Shown here piece after piece: positions 14,610 through 21,982 of a stretch of 64,000 nt of DNA. A model generated the notes under the pieces. The model saw only the letters and a list, made by a program, of their open reading frames with translations, had not been told where the DNA came from and did not search any database. This stretch comes from Paraburkholderia ribeironis (GTDB lineage: Bacteria > Pseudomonadota > Gammaproteobacteria > Burkholderiales > Burkholderiaceae): positions 79,815 through 143,814 of the forward strand of contig NZ_CYGX02000004.1 in assembly GCF_900019265.1 (NCBI RefSeq), given 5' to 3'. Made by a program: the position numbers and the translations under genes. The first letter of the stretch is position 1; each line of letters opens with the position of its first letter.

Positions 14610-14641
14610 AGTGCTTATAGACATACCTTAAGGTGCGCGCA

Positions 14642-14821
14642 ATGCGTCGAACAGCAATCCATCTGGCAGCTCAGCAGGTCATGCGCCTGCGGGTGCTATC
14701 GAACGGATCGGGATTGAGCGTCGCGGAGTTGATCCGTCGCGCGATCGACGAATTCGCGGACCGTCAGGCTTTGAAACAGGGCGATGCGATGCAAGGCCCG
14801 GGCAAGTCGCAAGGAGAATGA
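14642..14821 (+). CDS. Ribbon-helix-helix regulator, 59 aa
   Basis: A short N-terminal strand (RRTAIHLAA) is followed by two helices (QQVMRLRVLSNGSGLSVAELIRRAIDEFADRQ), the CopG/Arc-type fold that binds DNA as a dimer. The ATG at 14642 has AAGG 8 bases before it; a GTG at 14633 is possible. It is the first gene of the virion-protein operon and overlaps the spacing to the next gene (its stop lies 2 bases before the next ATG). It probably represses its own promoter, and perhaps the second AlpA promoter through the shared palindrome. Confidence 0.65.
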   Translation: MRRTAIHLAAQQVMRLRVLSNGSGLSVAELIRRAIDEFADRQALKQGDAMQGPGKSQGE

Positions 14822-14823
14822 GC

Positions 14824-16485
14824 ATGGCCACTTGGGCAGACTACCAGGCGCTATTCCAGCAGATGGGCGCGCAACGCCAGCAGCAACAGCAGCAGGCGCA
14901 ACAGGACCGCCAGCGTGCACAAACCGCGCAACAGGCCTACGGCCAATACCTCGCATCGCTGGGCCAGCAGCCGCAAACCTCGCAGGGCGGCAACCTGCTC
15001 GCGCCTCCGTCCCAAACACCCGCGCCGGGGCAGGCGTCTCAACCGATGCAGCAGCCCGGCCAATCCCAAGGACAGATGCAGACTCAGGGGCAGTCGGCGA
15101 TGATGGGCGTGGGCAACCAGATGCCGCCTCCACCCGTCCAGCAGGCTTATGCGGCGGGCGTGCAGGCCGGGATGCAGCACGCGACGCGACAGGCTCAGCA
15201 GATGCAGCAGCAGCCTGTCGGAGCGGGTGGGCAACCGCCGCCTTTCCGTCCGATGCCGGCCAGTCCGCCGCCACAGCAAGCGGCACCCTCGGCGCTCTCC
15301 ACCCCTCCTGCGCCGCCGATGCAGACGGACGCGGGTGCAGGTGGCTCGACCACGAACGGCCCGATGTCGTTGCAGGGCGCGGTGCAGTGGATGGAAAAGA
15401 ACAACATCGCGCCGGAAGATCGTCCTGCCGTGCTTCAGCAGATGATGCCCATGCTTGATTACCAGTCGAAGCAACAGCTGGCAGCAGCACAGGAACAGGA
15501 CCGCAGGGCACGCGAGAGGGAGACCGCAGAGTACCGTCGCGCGTCGCTCGACGCCCGGGCAGACTCGTCGGCAGCGGGTGGTTGGACGCTTGTCACAGAG
15601 GCGTCGGGCAAGAACTATCGGCTCAACACCCGCACCGGAGAAGCGGTGCCCGTGGAGCTGGGCGGCGCGCCGGCATCCGGTCTCACGAAGACGGGCAGCC
15701 GTTTCACGCCGGGCGTAGGTGCAGGCGACGTGACCGACTACGGCAAGCCACTCACGAACACGACCTGGGAGAGCAACGCGCAGGCGATCGCGTCGGGCAG
15801 CATGGCGCCGATCCCTCTTTCGTCCCGCGCGAAGGGTGCGCAGGAAATTATGGCCCGGGTGACGCAACTCAATCCTGATTACGACGCGAAGGATTACGGG
15901 ACGAAGGCGGCGGCGGAGAAGTACTGGGCGACCGGCAAGGGCGGTCAGCAGGTCAACACGATCAATACTGCGTTCTCGCACGTGGGCAATCTGCAGGAGA
16001 CGAGCCGCGAATTGAAGAACGGAGGCGTGCCCGCGTGGAACGCGTTCGCCAATCGCATCGCGGACGCAGCGGGGCAGCCGGCGCCGCGTGACTTCGGCGC
16101 GCAGAAGGCAATCGTTGCGGGGGAGGTGGTCAAGGCGATCGTGGGTGCGGGCGGCGGCACGCTGGAGGATCGCAAGGAGATCCAGCAACTGTTTGATAAC
16201 GCGAATACGCCTGCGCAGATGACCGGTGTGATGCAGAAGGTGCGCGAACTGATGGCGGGCAAGCTCGAAGCAATGGAGCGTCAGTACCGCAAGAGCACCG
16301 GGCGCGATGACTTCGGCGACTATCTGAGCCCTGAAGCCGCATCGTATCTGCCGTCTGATGGCAAAGGTGCTGGCGCTTCAGGTGGCGGTGGCCCTGTACG
16401 GGTCAAGTCGGTTGCGGAAGCAAGGAAGCTGCCGTCAGGGACCGAATTCATATCGCCTGATGGTGTAACCCGGAGGGTTCCGTAA
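14824..16485 (+). CDS. Phage virion protein, podovirus DNA-ejection type (Gln-rich)
   Basis: A 553-residue protein. The first 200 residues are very rich in Gln, Pro, Ala and Met (long QQQQQQ-type runs and PPP words). The C-terminal half is better ordered: NPDYDAKDYGTKAAAEKYW, then GKGGQQVNTINTAFSHVG and a helical region ending in RQYRKSTGRDDFGDYL. I associate this C-terminal pattern with internal head or ejection proteins of podoviruses and related prophages. The ATG at 14824 is preferred because AAGGAG lies 7 bases before it. The next gene overlaps by one base. No capsid gene accompanies it. Confidence 0.6.
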   Translation: MATWADYQALFQQMGAQRQQQQQQAQQDRQRAQTAQQAYGQYLASLGQQPQTSQGGNLLAPPSQTPAPGQASQPMQQPGQSQGQMQTQGQSAMMGVGNQMPPPPVQQAYAAGVQAGMQHATRQAQQMQQQPVGAGGQPPPFRPMPASPPPQQAAPSALSTPPAPPMQTDAGAGGSTTNGPMSLQGAVQWMEKNNIAPEDRPAVLQQMMPMLDYQSKQQLAAAQEQDRRARERETAEYRRASLDARADSSAAGGWTLVTEASGKNYRLNTRTGEAVPVELGGAPASGLTKTGSRFTPGVGAGDVTDYGKPLTNTTWESNAQAIASGSMAPIPLSSRAKGAQEIMARVTQLNPDYDAKDYGTKAAAEKYWATGKGGQQVNTINTAFSHVGNLQETSRELKNGGVPAWNAFANRIADAAGQPAPRDFGAQKAIVAGEVVKAIVGAGGGTLEDRKEIQQLFDNANTPAQMTGVMQKVRELMAGKLEAMERQYRKSTGRDDFGDYLSPEAASYLPSDGKGAGASGGGGPVRVKSVAEARKLPSGTEFISPDGVTRRVP

Positions 16486-18971
16486 TGGCTAGCGAATGGG
16501 ATGCCTTCCCGCCGGTGAGCGGTGGGCAAAAAGCACCGAAGACAGTGAGCTTTGTCGATGCGGTTCACATGAACGAGTCGGGCGGCGCATCCGATACACG
16601 TGCGGGCATCGTGAACCCGGCTTCGGGCGCACGCGGCAGCATGCAGGTGATGCCTTCCACGGCGATCGCTCCGGGGTTCGGCGTGAAGCCGTCGAACGGC
16701 ACGCCGGAGGATGACGCACGCGCTGGACGGGACTACGCGAACGCGATGCTCAAGCGCTACGACGGCAACCAGTCATACGCAGCCGCCGCCTACAATTGGG
16801 GACCCGCCAACGCGGACAAATGGATCAAGGGCGGTGCAGACCTTGCGAAGCTCCCGAAGGAGACTCGCGACTACGTTGGCAAGATCCTGGGGCAAACCGG
16901 CTACGACGAGTGGGCCGCGTTTCCCAAGGTGAGCGAAGATGGCGGGAAGGCGTCGCCGCACGCCGCCCAACCGGCCGCACCAGCGCCGAAGCAACCACCG
17001 CAAACGCTCGCGGGGTTCGTCGGCGGGAACCTCGCGAAGGGTGCCGCAAGCGTGCTCGGCATGCCCGCCGAGATCGGCAGGCAACTCGGCTCGGCGATGC
17101 AGACGCCCGAGGCGAACCGGTTCAACAGGCTGATCGGTGCTCCGCAGAATGTAGCTGGCGAGAAGCCCATGGCGGGCAGCACCGAGAACATCGAACGCCT
17201 GATGCGCGAGCACGGCACGATTGGCCCGTCCGCCGAGCCCCGTAATAACCTCCAGCGTCTGGCTGCGGCCGGCTTGCAGGCGCTTCCGTCTGCTGCCATC
17301 CCCGGTGGCGGCGCCAGCGCACTTGGTCGAGTCGGAGCCGCGATCGGTTCGGGCGTTGGCGGTGAGGCAGGGCGCCAGATCGGCGGCACAACCGGGCAGA
17401 TCGCAGGCACACTGCTCGGCGGCGGTCTGGGCGGCGTAGCTGGCGCAGAACGCGGCATCCCCAAGCCGCCTTCCGAAGCTGCACGTGCGTCGCAGGCTTC
17501 CGGTATCCCGCTCACGATCGGGCAGGAGACGGGCAGCACTGCCCTGAAGTTTGTCGAGAACCGGTTGCGTGAACTGTTCCCGTCGAAAGGGACTGCGCGC
17601 GCTGACGAGCTTGCACAGGTCACGGCGGGCGCCAACCGCGTGAACGAGCTTGCCGATCAGATCAGCAAGGGTACGACTGCTGACCCTGAGGCGATTGGCT
17701 TGCGGCTTCGGGGTGCCTATGGCGGGACCGTCAGAAAGATCGACGCAGTGCGGGATGCGCAGGCGAAGACGGACTATGACGCCGTTCGCCAGTTGGCCGG
17801 TGACAAGCCAGTGATCGGCTACAGGAACACGATGGACACGCTCGACAGGATCATCGACGAAAACAGGAACGTACCTGGAGCCGATGCGCAAAAGATTGCC
17901 GCTCAAGCCCAGAAAATCAAGGAAGCACTTACGACCACGAGAGCGGGTGCACCTGCGCAGCCTCCGTCTTCGATTCTGAATGCGCAAGGCCAACCTGCAA
18001 GGTCGGGCATCCCTGCCGCACCATCCGCTACTGGTGCAGCGACGCACACGATCGGCGATGCCATGAAGACCCGTTCGGCGTGGGGGCGCGCCGCCCGTCG
18101 CTCGGGGAACGTATTCTCCGACATCGATCCGAATGCGAACCAGGTGCTCGCGAAACGCCTGTTCGGTGCGATCAATCGTGACTTCGACGAAGCCAGCACT
18201 GCATCGACGCCCATCGCGAAGGCGCTGAAAACCGCCAACACGAACTATCGGAAGGCATCCGATTCGATCACTTTTATCGAAAAGTCGGCGCTCGGTAAGC
18301 TGCTCGGCGAAGACGTGACCGACGCCGCGTTCAGTGGACAGACCGCATCGACCAGGGCGCCGGAAGCTATCGCCCGCCGGTATCTCAACATGCAGCCCAG
18401 CGAGGCCCGCTCGGTCACAACCATCCTCCAGCAGCATGCGCCCGATGTGCTCAACGACACAAAGGCATTTGTGTTGCGCAACGGGCTGGAAGCGGCGAAG
18501 AACGACGTACCCGGTGCAGCTCCTATCTCGTTCGCCAGATTCCGCAAAGAGATGGATCGGGTACAGCCAAAGCTCGAAGAGCTGGGCTTCACGAAAAAGG
18601 AAATCGCAGACATCAAGGATGTTACGGACACGATGGCGCGAGCGGGCGACAAGGCCGGCGCTAACCCTTCGGGGACGACGGGAGCCGTGCACATGCTGGA
18701 GACAGCTCGCGAGGGCCTTATGGGGCATCCCGCCGCCGCCGCCGTGTCCGTCGTAACACCCTGGGTGATGTCAAAGGCGCTGCTAACCCAAGGGGGTAGG
18801 GATCTGCTGCGCAAGGCCTATACCGCGACCGCCCCCGCTGCTCGTGCCGCTGCGATCGGGGCGTTGCGCAGCCAGTATGCGCCGCCGGCACGGCAAGGCG
18901 GCCCTGATGCGACGGGCGCCCCCGGTGCTATCCAGCCGCCGCCGCGAAACACGGTCGACAACCCGTTTTGA
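16485..18971 (+). CDS. Virion-associated lytic transglycosylase / ejection protein
   Basis: An 828-residue protein with a soluble lytic transglycosylase domain near the N-terminus (about residues 25-120). NESGG carries the catalytic Glu; the GARGSMQVMPSTA signature and AAAYNWGPANADKW follow. The centre is Gly/Ala-rich (about 265-325, with GGGLGGVAGAE-like words) and could insert in membranes. The rest is helical. This arrangement matches podoviral internal proteins that cut peptidoglycan and form a channel during DNA entry. GGAGG lies 8 bases before the ATG. It is cotranscribed with the preceding ejection-type protein. Confidence 0.75.
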   Translation: MASEWDAFPPVSGGQKAPKTVSFVDAVHMNESGGASDTRAGIVNPASGARGSMQVMPSTAIAPGFGVKPSNGTPEDDARAGRDYANAMLKRYDGNQSYAAAAYNWGPANADKWIKGGADLAKLPKETRDYVGKILGQTGYDEWAAFPKVSEDGGKASPHAAQPAAPAPKQPPQTLAGFVGGNLAKGAASVLGMPAEIGRQLGSAMQTPEANRFNRLIGAPQNVAGEKPMAGSTENIERLMREHGTIGPSAEPRNNLQRLAAAGLQALPSAAIPGGGASALGRVGAAIGSGVGGEAGRQIGGTTGQIAGTLLGGGLGGVAGAERGIPKPPSEAARASQASGIPLTIGQETGSTALKFVENRLRELFPSKGTARADELAQVTAGANRVNELADQISKGTTADPEAIGLRLRGAYGGTVRKIDAVRDAQAKTDYDAVRQLAGDKPVIGYRNTMDTLDRIIDENRNVPGADAQKIAAQAQKIKEALTTTRAGAPAQPPSSILNAQGQPARSGIPAAPSATGAATHTIGDAMKTRSAWGRAARRSGNVFSDIDPNANQVLAKRLFGAINRDFDEASTASTPIAKALKTANTNYRKASDSITFIEKSALGKLLGEDVTDAAFSGQTASTRAPEAIARRYLNMQPSEARSVTTILQQHAPDVLNDTKAFVLRNGLEAAKNDVPGAAPISFARFRKEMDRVQPKLEELGFTKKEIADIKDVTDTMARAGDKAGANPSGTTGAVHMLETAREGLMGHPAAAAVSVVTPWVMSKALLTQGGRDLLRKAYTATAPAARAAAIGALRSQYAPPARQGGPDATGAPGAIQPPPRNTVDNPF

Positions 18972-18981
18972 GGAAACCGAC

Positions 18982-19476
18982 ATGCTGACCGTAAATTCCG
19001 TTTTCATCGTCGCGATGGTCGTGCTGCTTTGCGTCGACCCAGGTGGCGCCATGCGAGGATTGCTTTGCGTCGCTGGTGCCATCGTGATTGGCGTCTCAGG
19101 TCTTCTTTTCATGACAGCGCTTGCCGTCCTGCCGGGGGTGACCGTCGGCAGTCTGGCGGGCTATATCGCCCACGACACAGCACGCTCATGGGCTGTGCTC
19201 GCGCTCTGTGTGCTGGCGTCCCCGGTGGCACTCTGGGTGCTCTGGCTCGTCTCCAGAGAGCTAAAACCGGTAGCGTTTGTTCTTGCAAGCAAGCATGGCC
19301 TGCGAGCCATCCTGGCCGGCGGCGTGGTGACGGTTAGCATGTGGGCGCTAAGCCCGACGTGGGCGATTGCGCTCGGCGCGGCGGTGCCGCTCATCTGGGC
19401 GCTGCGAAAGGCTGGCATTTACGACGAGCCACTTTACAAACCGGAGCCGCTGCCGGGATTCAGGGAGGCTGAGTGA
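18982..19476 (+). CDS. Membrane protein, 164 aa
   Basis: Follows the transglycosylase gene by 10 bases with GAGGAAA before its ATG. It has about five hydrophobic segments, including SVFIVAMVVLLCV, AIVIGVSGLLFMTALAVL and WAVLALCVLASPVALWVLWLV, with a short charged C-terminus. I recognise no family. Its place after virion genes would fit a host-membrane or lysis-related role. Confidence 0.65.
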   Translation: MLTVNSVFIVAMVVLLCVDPGGAMRGLLCVAGAIVIGVSGLLFMTALAVLPGVTVGSLAGYIAHDTARSWAVLALCVLASPVALWVLWLVSRELKPVAFVLASKHGLRAILAGGVVTVSMWALSPTWAIALGAAVPLIWALRKAGIYDEPLYKPEPLPGFREAE

Positions 19477-19700
19477 TGTCCACTGCATGCCTCGCTCTGA
19501 AACTGTGCGCCATGGCGCTGCTCGTCGCCTTCACGCTCAAGATACTGCGCGAGTCGGCTGCAACTCGTGCACTGGCGCTCTACGCGGCGCCACTCGCTCT
19601 GCTCGTCGTCTATGCCGTTCCCTCGAATCCGCTCAACCTTCCGATCACCGGCACGGTTGCGGCGTTCGCCATCGTCCTGTCAGCAAAAAGCGGGGTCTAG
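19476..19700 (+). CDS. Small membrane protein, 74 aa
   Basis: Its ATG overlaps the preceding stop by one base; a GTG 3 bases upstream is an alternative. GGGAGG lies about 8 bases before. Two or three hydrophobic helices (LALKLCAMALLVAFTL, LALYAAPLALLVVYAV, TGTVAAFAIVL) give it a holin-like size and topology, but no family is recognised. Confidence 0.6.
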   Translation: MSTACLALKLCAMALLVAFTLKILRESAATRALALYAAPLALLVVYAVPSNPLNLPITGTVAAFAIVLSAKSGV

Positions 19701-19701
19701 C

Positions 19702-19851
19702 ATGTTGAGCGTAATCATTTTCGCTTTCGTTCTGCTACTTCTCGCCTCGGTGCGCATCGCGCGAGCGGTTGTCGCCCTGTCTCCGCTTGCTCTCCTGATG
19801 CGCCGGCACGCTTTCACGATCACGGCGCTGGCGTGGGCTGCCGGGAGATAG
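19702..19851 (+). CDS. Small membrane protein, 49 aa
   Basis: Starts 1 base after the preceding stop. One strong helix (MLSVIIFAFVLLLLASV) and a second weaker hydrophobic stretch (VVALSPLALLM) are followed by a short basic tail. Its position in the run of coupled membrane-protein genes supports expression. Confidence 0.5.
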   Translation: MLSVIIFAFVLLLLASVRIARAVVALSPLALLMRRHAFTITALAWAAGR

Positions 19852-19854
19852 CGG

Positions 19855-20046
19855 GTGCCGAATGTTCTCGTTGCGTTCGTCCTCGCCACCTTGGGGGTAA
19901 TCGGTTTGCGCGCTTTACTGCCACGGAAACTCCGGCCGTCATGGTCCGATCTGACGGGGGCGATTCTTATCACGGGCTTTCTAACCGCCGTGGGCGCGAT
20001 GACAGCGCTGTGCACGTGGTTCTCGACTGCCAGCGTGTGTTCGTGA
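19855..20046 (+). CDS. Small membrane protein, 63 aa
   Basis: GTG start 3 bases after the preceding stop. It encodes two membrane helices (VLVAFVLATLGVIGLRALL and AILITGFLTAVGAMTALCTW) separated by a basic loop. It is the last gene of the rightward element operon and converges with the HIRAN gene. Confidence 0.5.
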   Translation: MPNVLVAFVLATLGVIGLRALLPRKLRPSWSDLTGAILITGFLTAVGAMTALCTWFSTASVCS

Positions 20047-20064
20047 GGCTCGGTCAGCTGCCGG

Positions 20065-20775
20065 CTATGAACCGCTCGGCGTAACGGCCACGAACAAATA
20101 CACCAGCGGGCGCTCCGGCTTGCCATTCAGCCGATCGATATACGCCTCAACATGGCCTCGCTCAAGCCATCGATGCACCGCCGGCAACATGGGGACCGGC
20201 ACATAGCCAATGCGCCGATCGCGATGTAACACCGCTACGGCGTGAGAGTCCGCTTCGTTCGAGGGCTCTGGTTCGAATTGGACAGCATCACCAAGTTCCA
20301 AATCGGTCGCTGGCACTCCTTGCCGCCAAAAACCAGCCACCTCCATTACCGTTTCCAGCGGCAACGGCGCGTTCGAAAAGTCTGGACATAGCTCAAAGCC
20401 GTCGCCTGGCAACTTCGCCCCTGTGTATCCGAGCAGAGCAAAGTCCGAACCATCAAACGCTTCTGACAGACGGTACTTCTCCAAATATTCGGTGAAATCT
20501 CGACGCTTGCGGGAAGGCAAACGCCGCACGAACGCCTCTAGGACGCCCTTGCGGTGTTCGTCCTCTGCTCGATTGAACGCGGGGTACCCTTGGAAACCTT
20601 CCGCCTTCGCAAGTTGGTAGTCGTGAGATTGGTTCAGGTAACGAAAAACTGCCTCGCCATGTTCGAGGATAATCTCCGCCACAACTCGCCGGCGGCGCTT
20701 TTCGGCCCCCAATTCTGGCGGCTGCCAGGATAGCCAAAGCCTCGACGGCTCAGCCACGTGCTCAATTTGCCTCAT
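20065..20775 (-). CDS. HIRAN-domain protein partnered with a HipA-like kinase
   Basis: A 236-residue protein on the reverse strand. The C-terminal third (about 160-235: LGDAVQFEPEPSNEADSHAV, then RRIGYVPVPMLPAVHRWL) has the pattern of a HIRAN domain, a beta-rich module that binds DNA ends or structured DNA. The N-terminal part is helical, charged and unfamiliar. The ATG at 20775 overlaps the upstream kinase stop (ATGA); a second in-frame ATG lies at 20790. The gene pair is AT-richer than the rest of the element and transcribed against it, so it is probably a cargo module of defence or toxin-antitoxin type. Confidence 0.65.
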   Translation of the reverse strand: MRQIEHVAEPSRLWLSWQPPELGAEKRRRRVVAEIILEHGEAVFRYLNQSHDYQLAKAEGFQGYPAFNRAEDEHRKGVLEAFVRRLPSRKRRDFTEYLEKYRLSEAFDGSDFALLGYTGAKLPGDGFELCPDFSNAPLPLETVMEVAGFWRQGVPATDLELGDAVQFEPEPSNEADSHAVAVLHRDRRIGYVPVPMLPAVHRWLERGHVEAYIDRLNGKPERPLVYLFVAVTPSGS

Positions 20776-21719
20776 GACAAGATCGCGCATAGTCGCCTGT
20801 ATCGAAGAGTAACTAGCCTGAGGGTAAACGAGAGTCGAGCTTCCCGAAATCTAACGGGCAAATCTAGTTTACACAGTTCGGCAAGCCTCTGTTCAAACTC
20901 TTCCAGCGAGAACTTGGAGAGCGTTTCCGCCAGAGGTGGCTTCAGCGCTGGGTGCGCCTCGACTACGTACTTCACCATCTCGAAATGCTGACTCCTTGCC
21001 TTGTTGTCATTGAGCAACTTCATATGGTGGCAACCTCTATTGAGGTAAGCGGTGCATTTGTTATCGTCCCAACCTCCGACATGCTCTAGGTGCCTTTCCA
21101 TGCCTAGGCTCGTGCCATTGTCAAACAGTGGCGACAATCGCTCCCGGACCCCACCTGCTCCAGTCGACGATAAAAAACCCCAATTATCCTGATGCCTGTC
21201 TGTATTGCCGATTAGGGCATCGAAGAGAAATGCTTGACCCCAATACAGCAGCCAATCTCCCTCCAGACCGTCGCGCGCTGCGCGAAGACAAACCCGCTGG
21301 ACCAATTGGAAACTGTGTTGGGTCCCTTTTTTGCGATCATATTCCGGCATGAGTCGTTGAAGCCTATTTCCTCCGGCTATGAACGACTGTTCACCGTCGA
21401 CAAAGAACCATTCAATCAGAGCTCCACAGACATTTCGATCGCGGTGAACTGCTATGTACGCCGGCGGCACTTCCACGTCGATCAGGCACCCTACAATGTA
21501 GGCTATTGTCTCCGCCCAAAATTGCTCCGGATATCGTGGATCTGACAGCTTGAATAAGTAACGACGGCCGGGTTTCAAAAACTCATGTGGCACCACTTCC
21601 GGCGGAAACAACGCAGACTTCTCCCGTGCTCCTTCCGGGTAGTGTGGGTGTTCGGGATCTTCCGGCCACTCGGTCACGTCGATGACGGCCGGCTGCATTA
21701 CAGGAATCACGCTTTCCAA
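20772..21719 (-). CDS. HipA-like serine/threonine kinase, compact form
   Basis: A 315-residue protein kinase of the HipA/CtkA type. Visible elements are the ATP-binding Lys (YLFKLS, K57), the helix Glu (FWAETIAY, E70), the hinge GALIEWFF, the catalytic loop LIGNTDRHQDNW (N172, D174, H176, N179) and the metal-binding Asp in PLFDNGTSLG (D200). The usual N-terminal HipA subdomain is missing. HipA kinases inactivate targets such as glutamyl-tRNA synthetase; here the partner gene encodes a HIRAN protein instead of a HipB antitoxin. The TTG start at 21719 is uncertain; an in-frame ATG lies at 21698. Confidence 0.75.
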   Translation of the reverse strand: MESVIPVMQPAVIDVTEWPEDPEHPHYPEGAREKSALFPPEVVPHEFLKPGRRYLFKLSDPRYPEQFWAETIAYIVGCLIDVEVPPAYIAVHRDRNVCGALIEWFFVDGEQSFIAGGNRLQRLMPEYDRKKGTQHSFQLVQRVCLRAARDGLEGDWLLYWGQAFLFDALIGNTDRHQDNWGFLSSTGAGGVRERLSPLFDNGTSLGMERHLEHVGGWDDNKCTAYLNRGCHHMKLLNDNKARSQHFEMVKYVVEAHPALKPPLAETLSKFSLEEFEQRLAELCKLDLPVRFREARLSFTLRLVTLRYRRLCAILS

Positions 21720-21908
21720 GTCCCGTCTTGAACATTGTCCATTTGGAGCGCGAGTTTAGAAGACGCAGCGCCGCAACACAACGCGCAAAACGATCCAGCC
21801 AGGCATATGATCCGCCGTAAGGCGCATATCCAAGGCCTCAAGGTCATTCGTGGGCTTCGCCGACGTTACCCTGTAAAATCGTCCACTGCTATCTTGATTG
21901 GTAGCCAG

Positions 21909-21921
21909 ATGGGTAGCTAGA
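21909..21921. promoter_or_regulatory. Right-end arm-type site ATGGGTAGCTAGA
   Basis: Identical 13-mer to 3858-3870 beside the integrase, here 62 bases inside the right attachment repeat. A variant GGTAGCCAG lies just before it. Probably bound by the integrase or an AlpA-regulated excision factor. Confidence 0.65.
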
Positions 21922-21982
21922 GGTTCGAATTACTGATTTCGATTTGACAAAACGCTTGCTACACAAGGCGAAGAAAGATTCT

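Larger units (their letters stand above)
14153..14641. other. Structured gene-free region, 489 bases
   Basis: Between the recombinase and RHH genes. It holds several hairpins: GGGGGCC-AGGC-GGCCCCC at 14275-14292; GGTTTCGCGG/CCGCGAACC at 14304-14341; AACTGGC/GCCAGTT at 14485-14506. It also has a repeated AACTCTGGG word (about 14269 and 14392), the operator-like palindrome at 14542 and a promoter at 14581. Open frames on the reverse strand follow the RNA structure and are not convincing genes. Confidence 0.6.

Noticed and set aside
14851..18728. Long reverse-strand open frames opposite the virion protein genes
   Set aside because: Low-complexity and GC-rich coding DNA leaves the opposite strand open; the forward frames have ribosome-binding sites, coupling and recognisable domains.
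21944..21982. TTG start for dapF adding 13 residues
   Set aside because: The extension lies wholly in element DNA, TTGACA here looks more like a -35 hexamer, and the GTG at 21983 gives the native N-terminus. It cannot be fully excluded.
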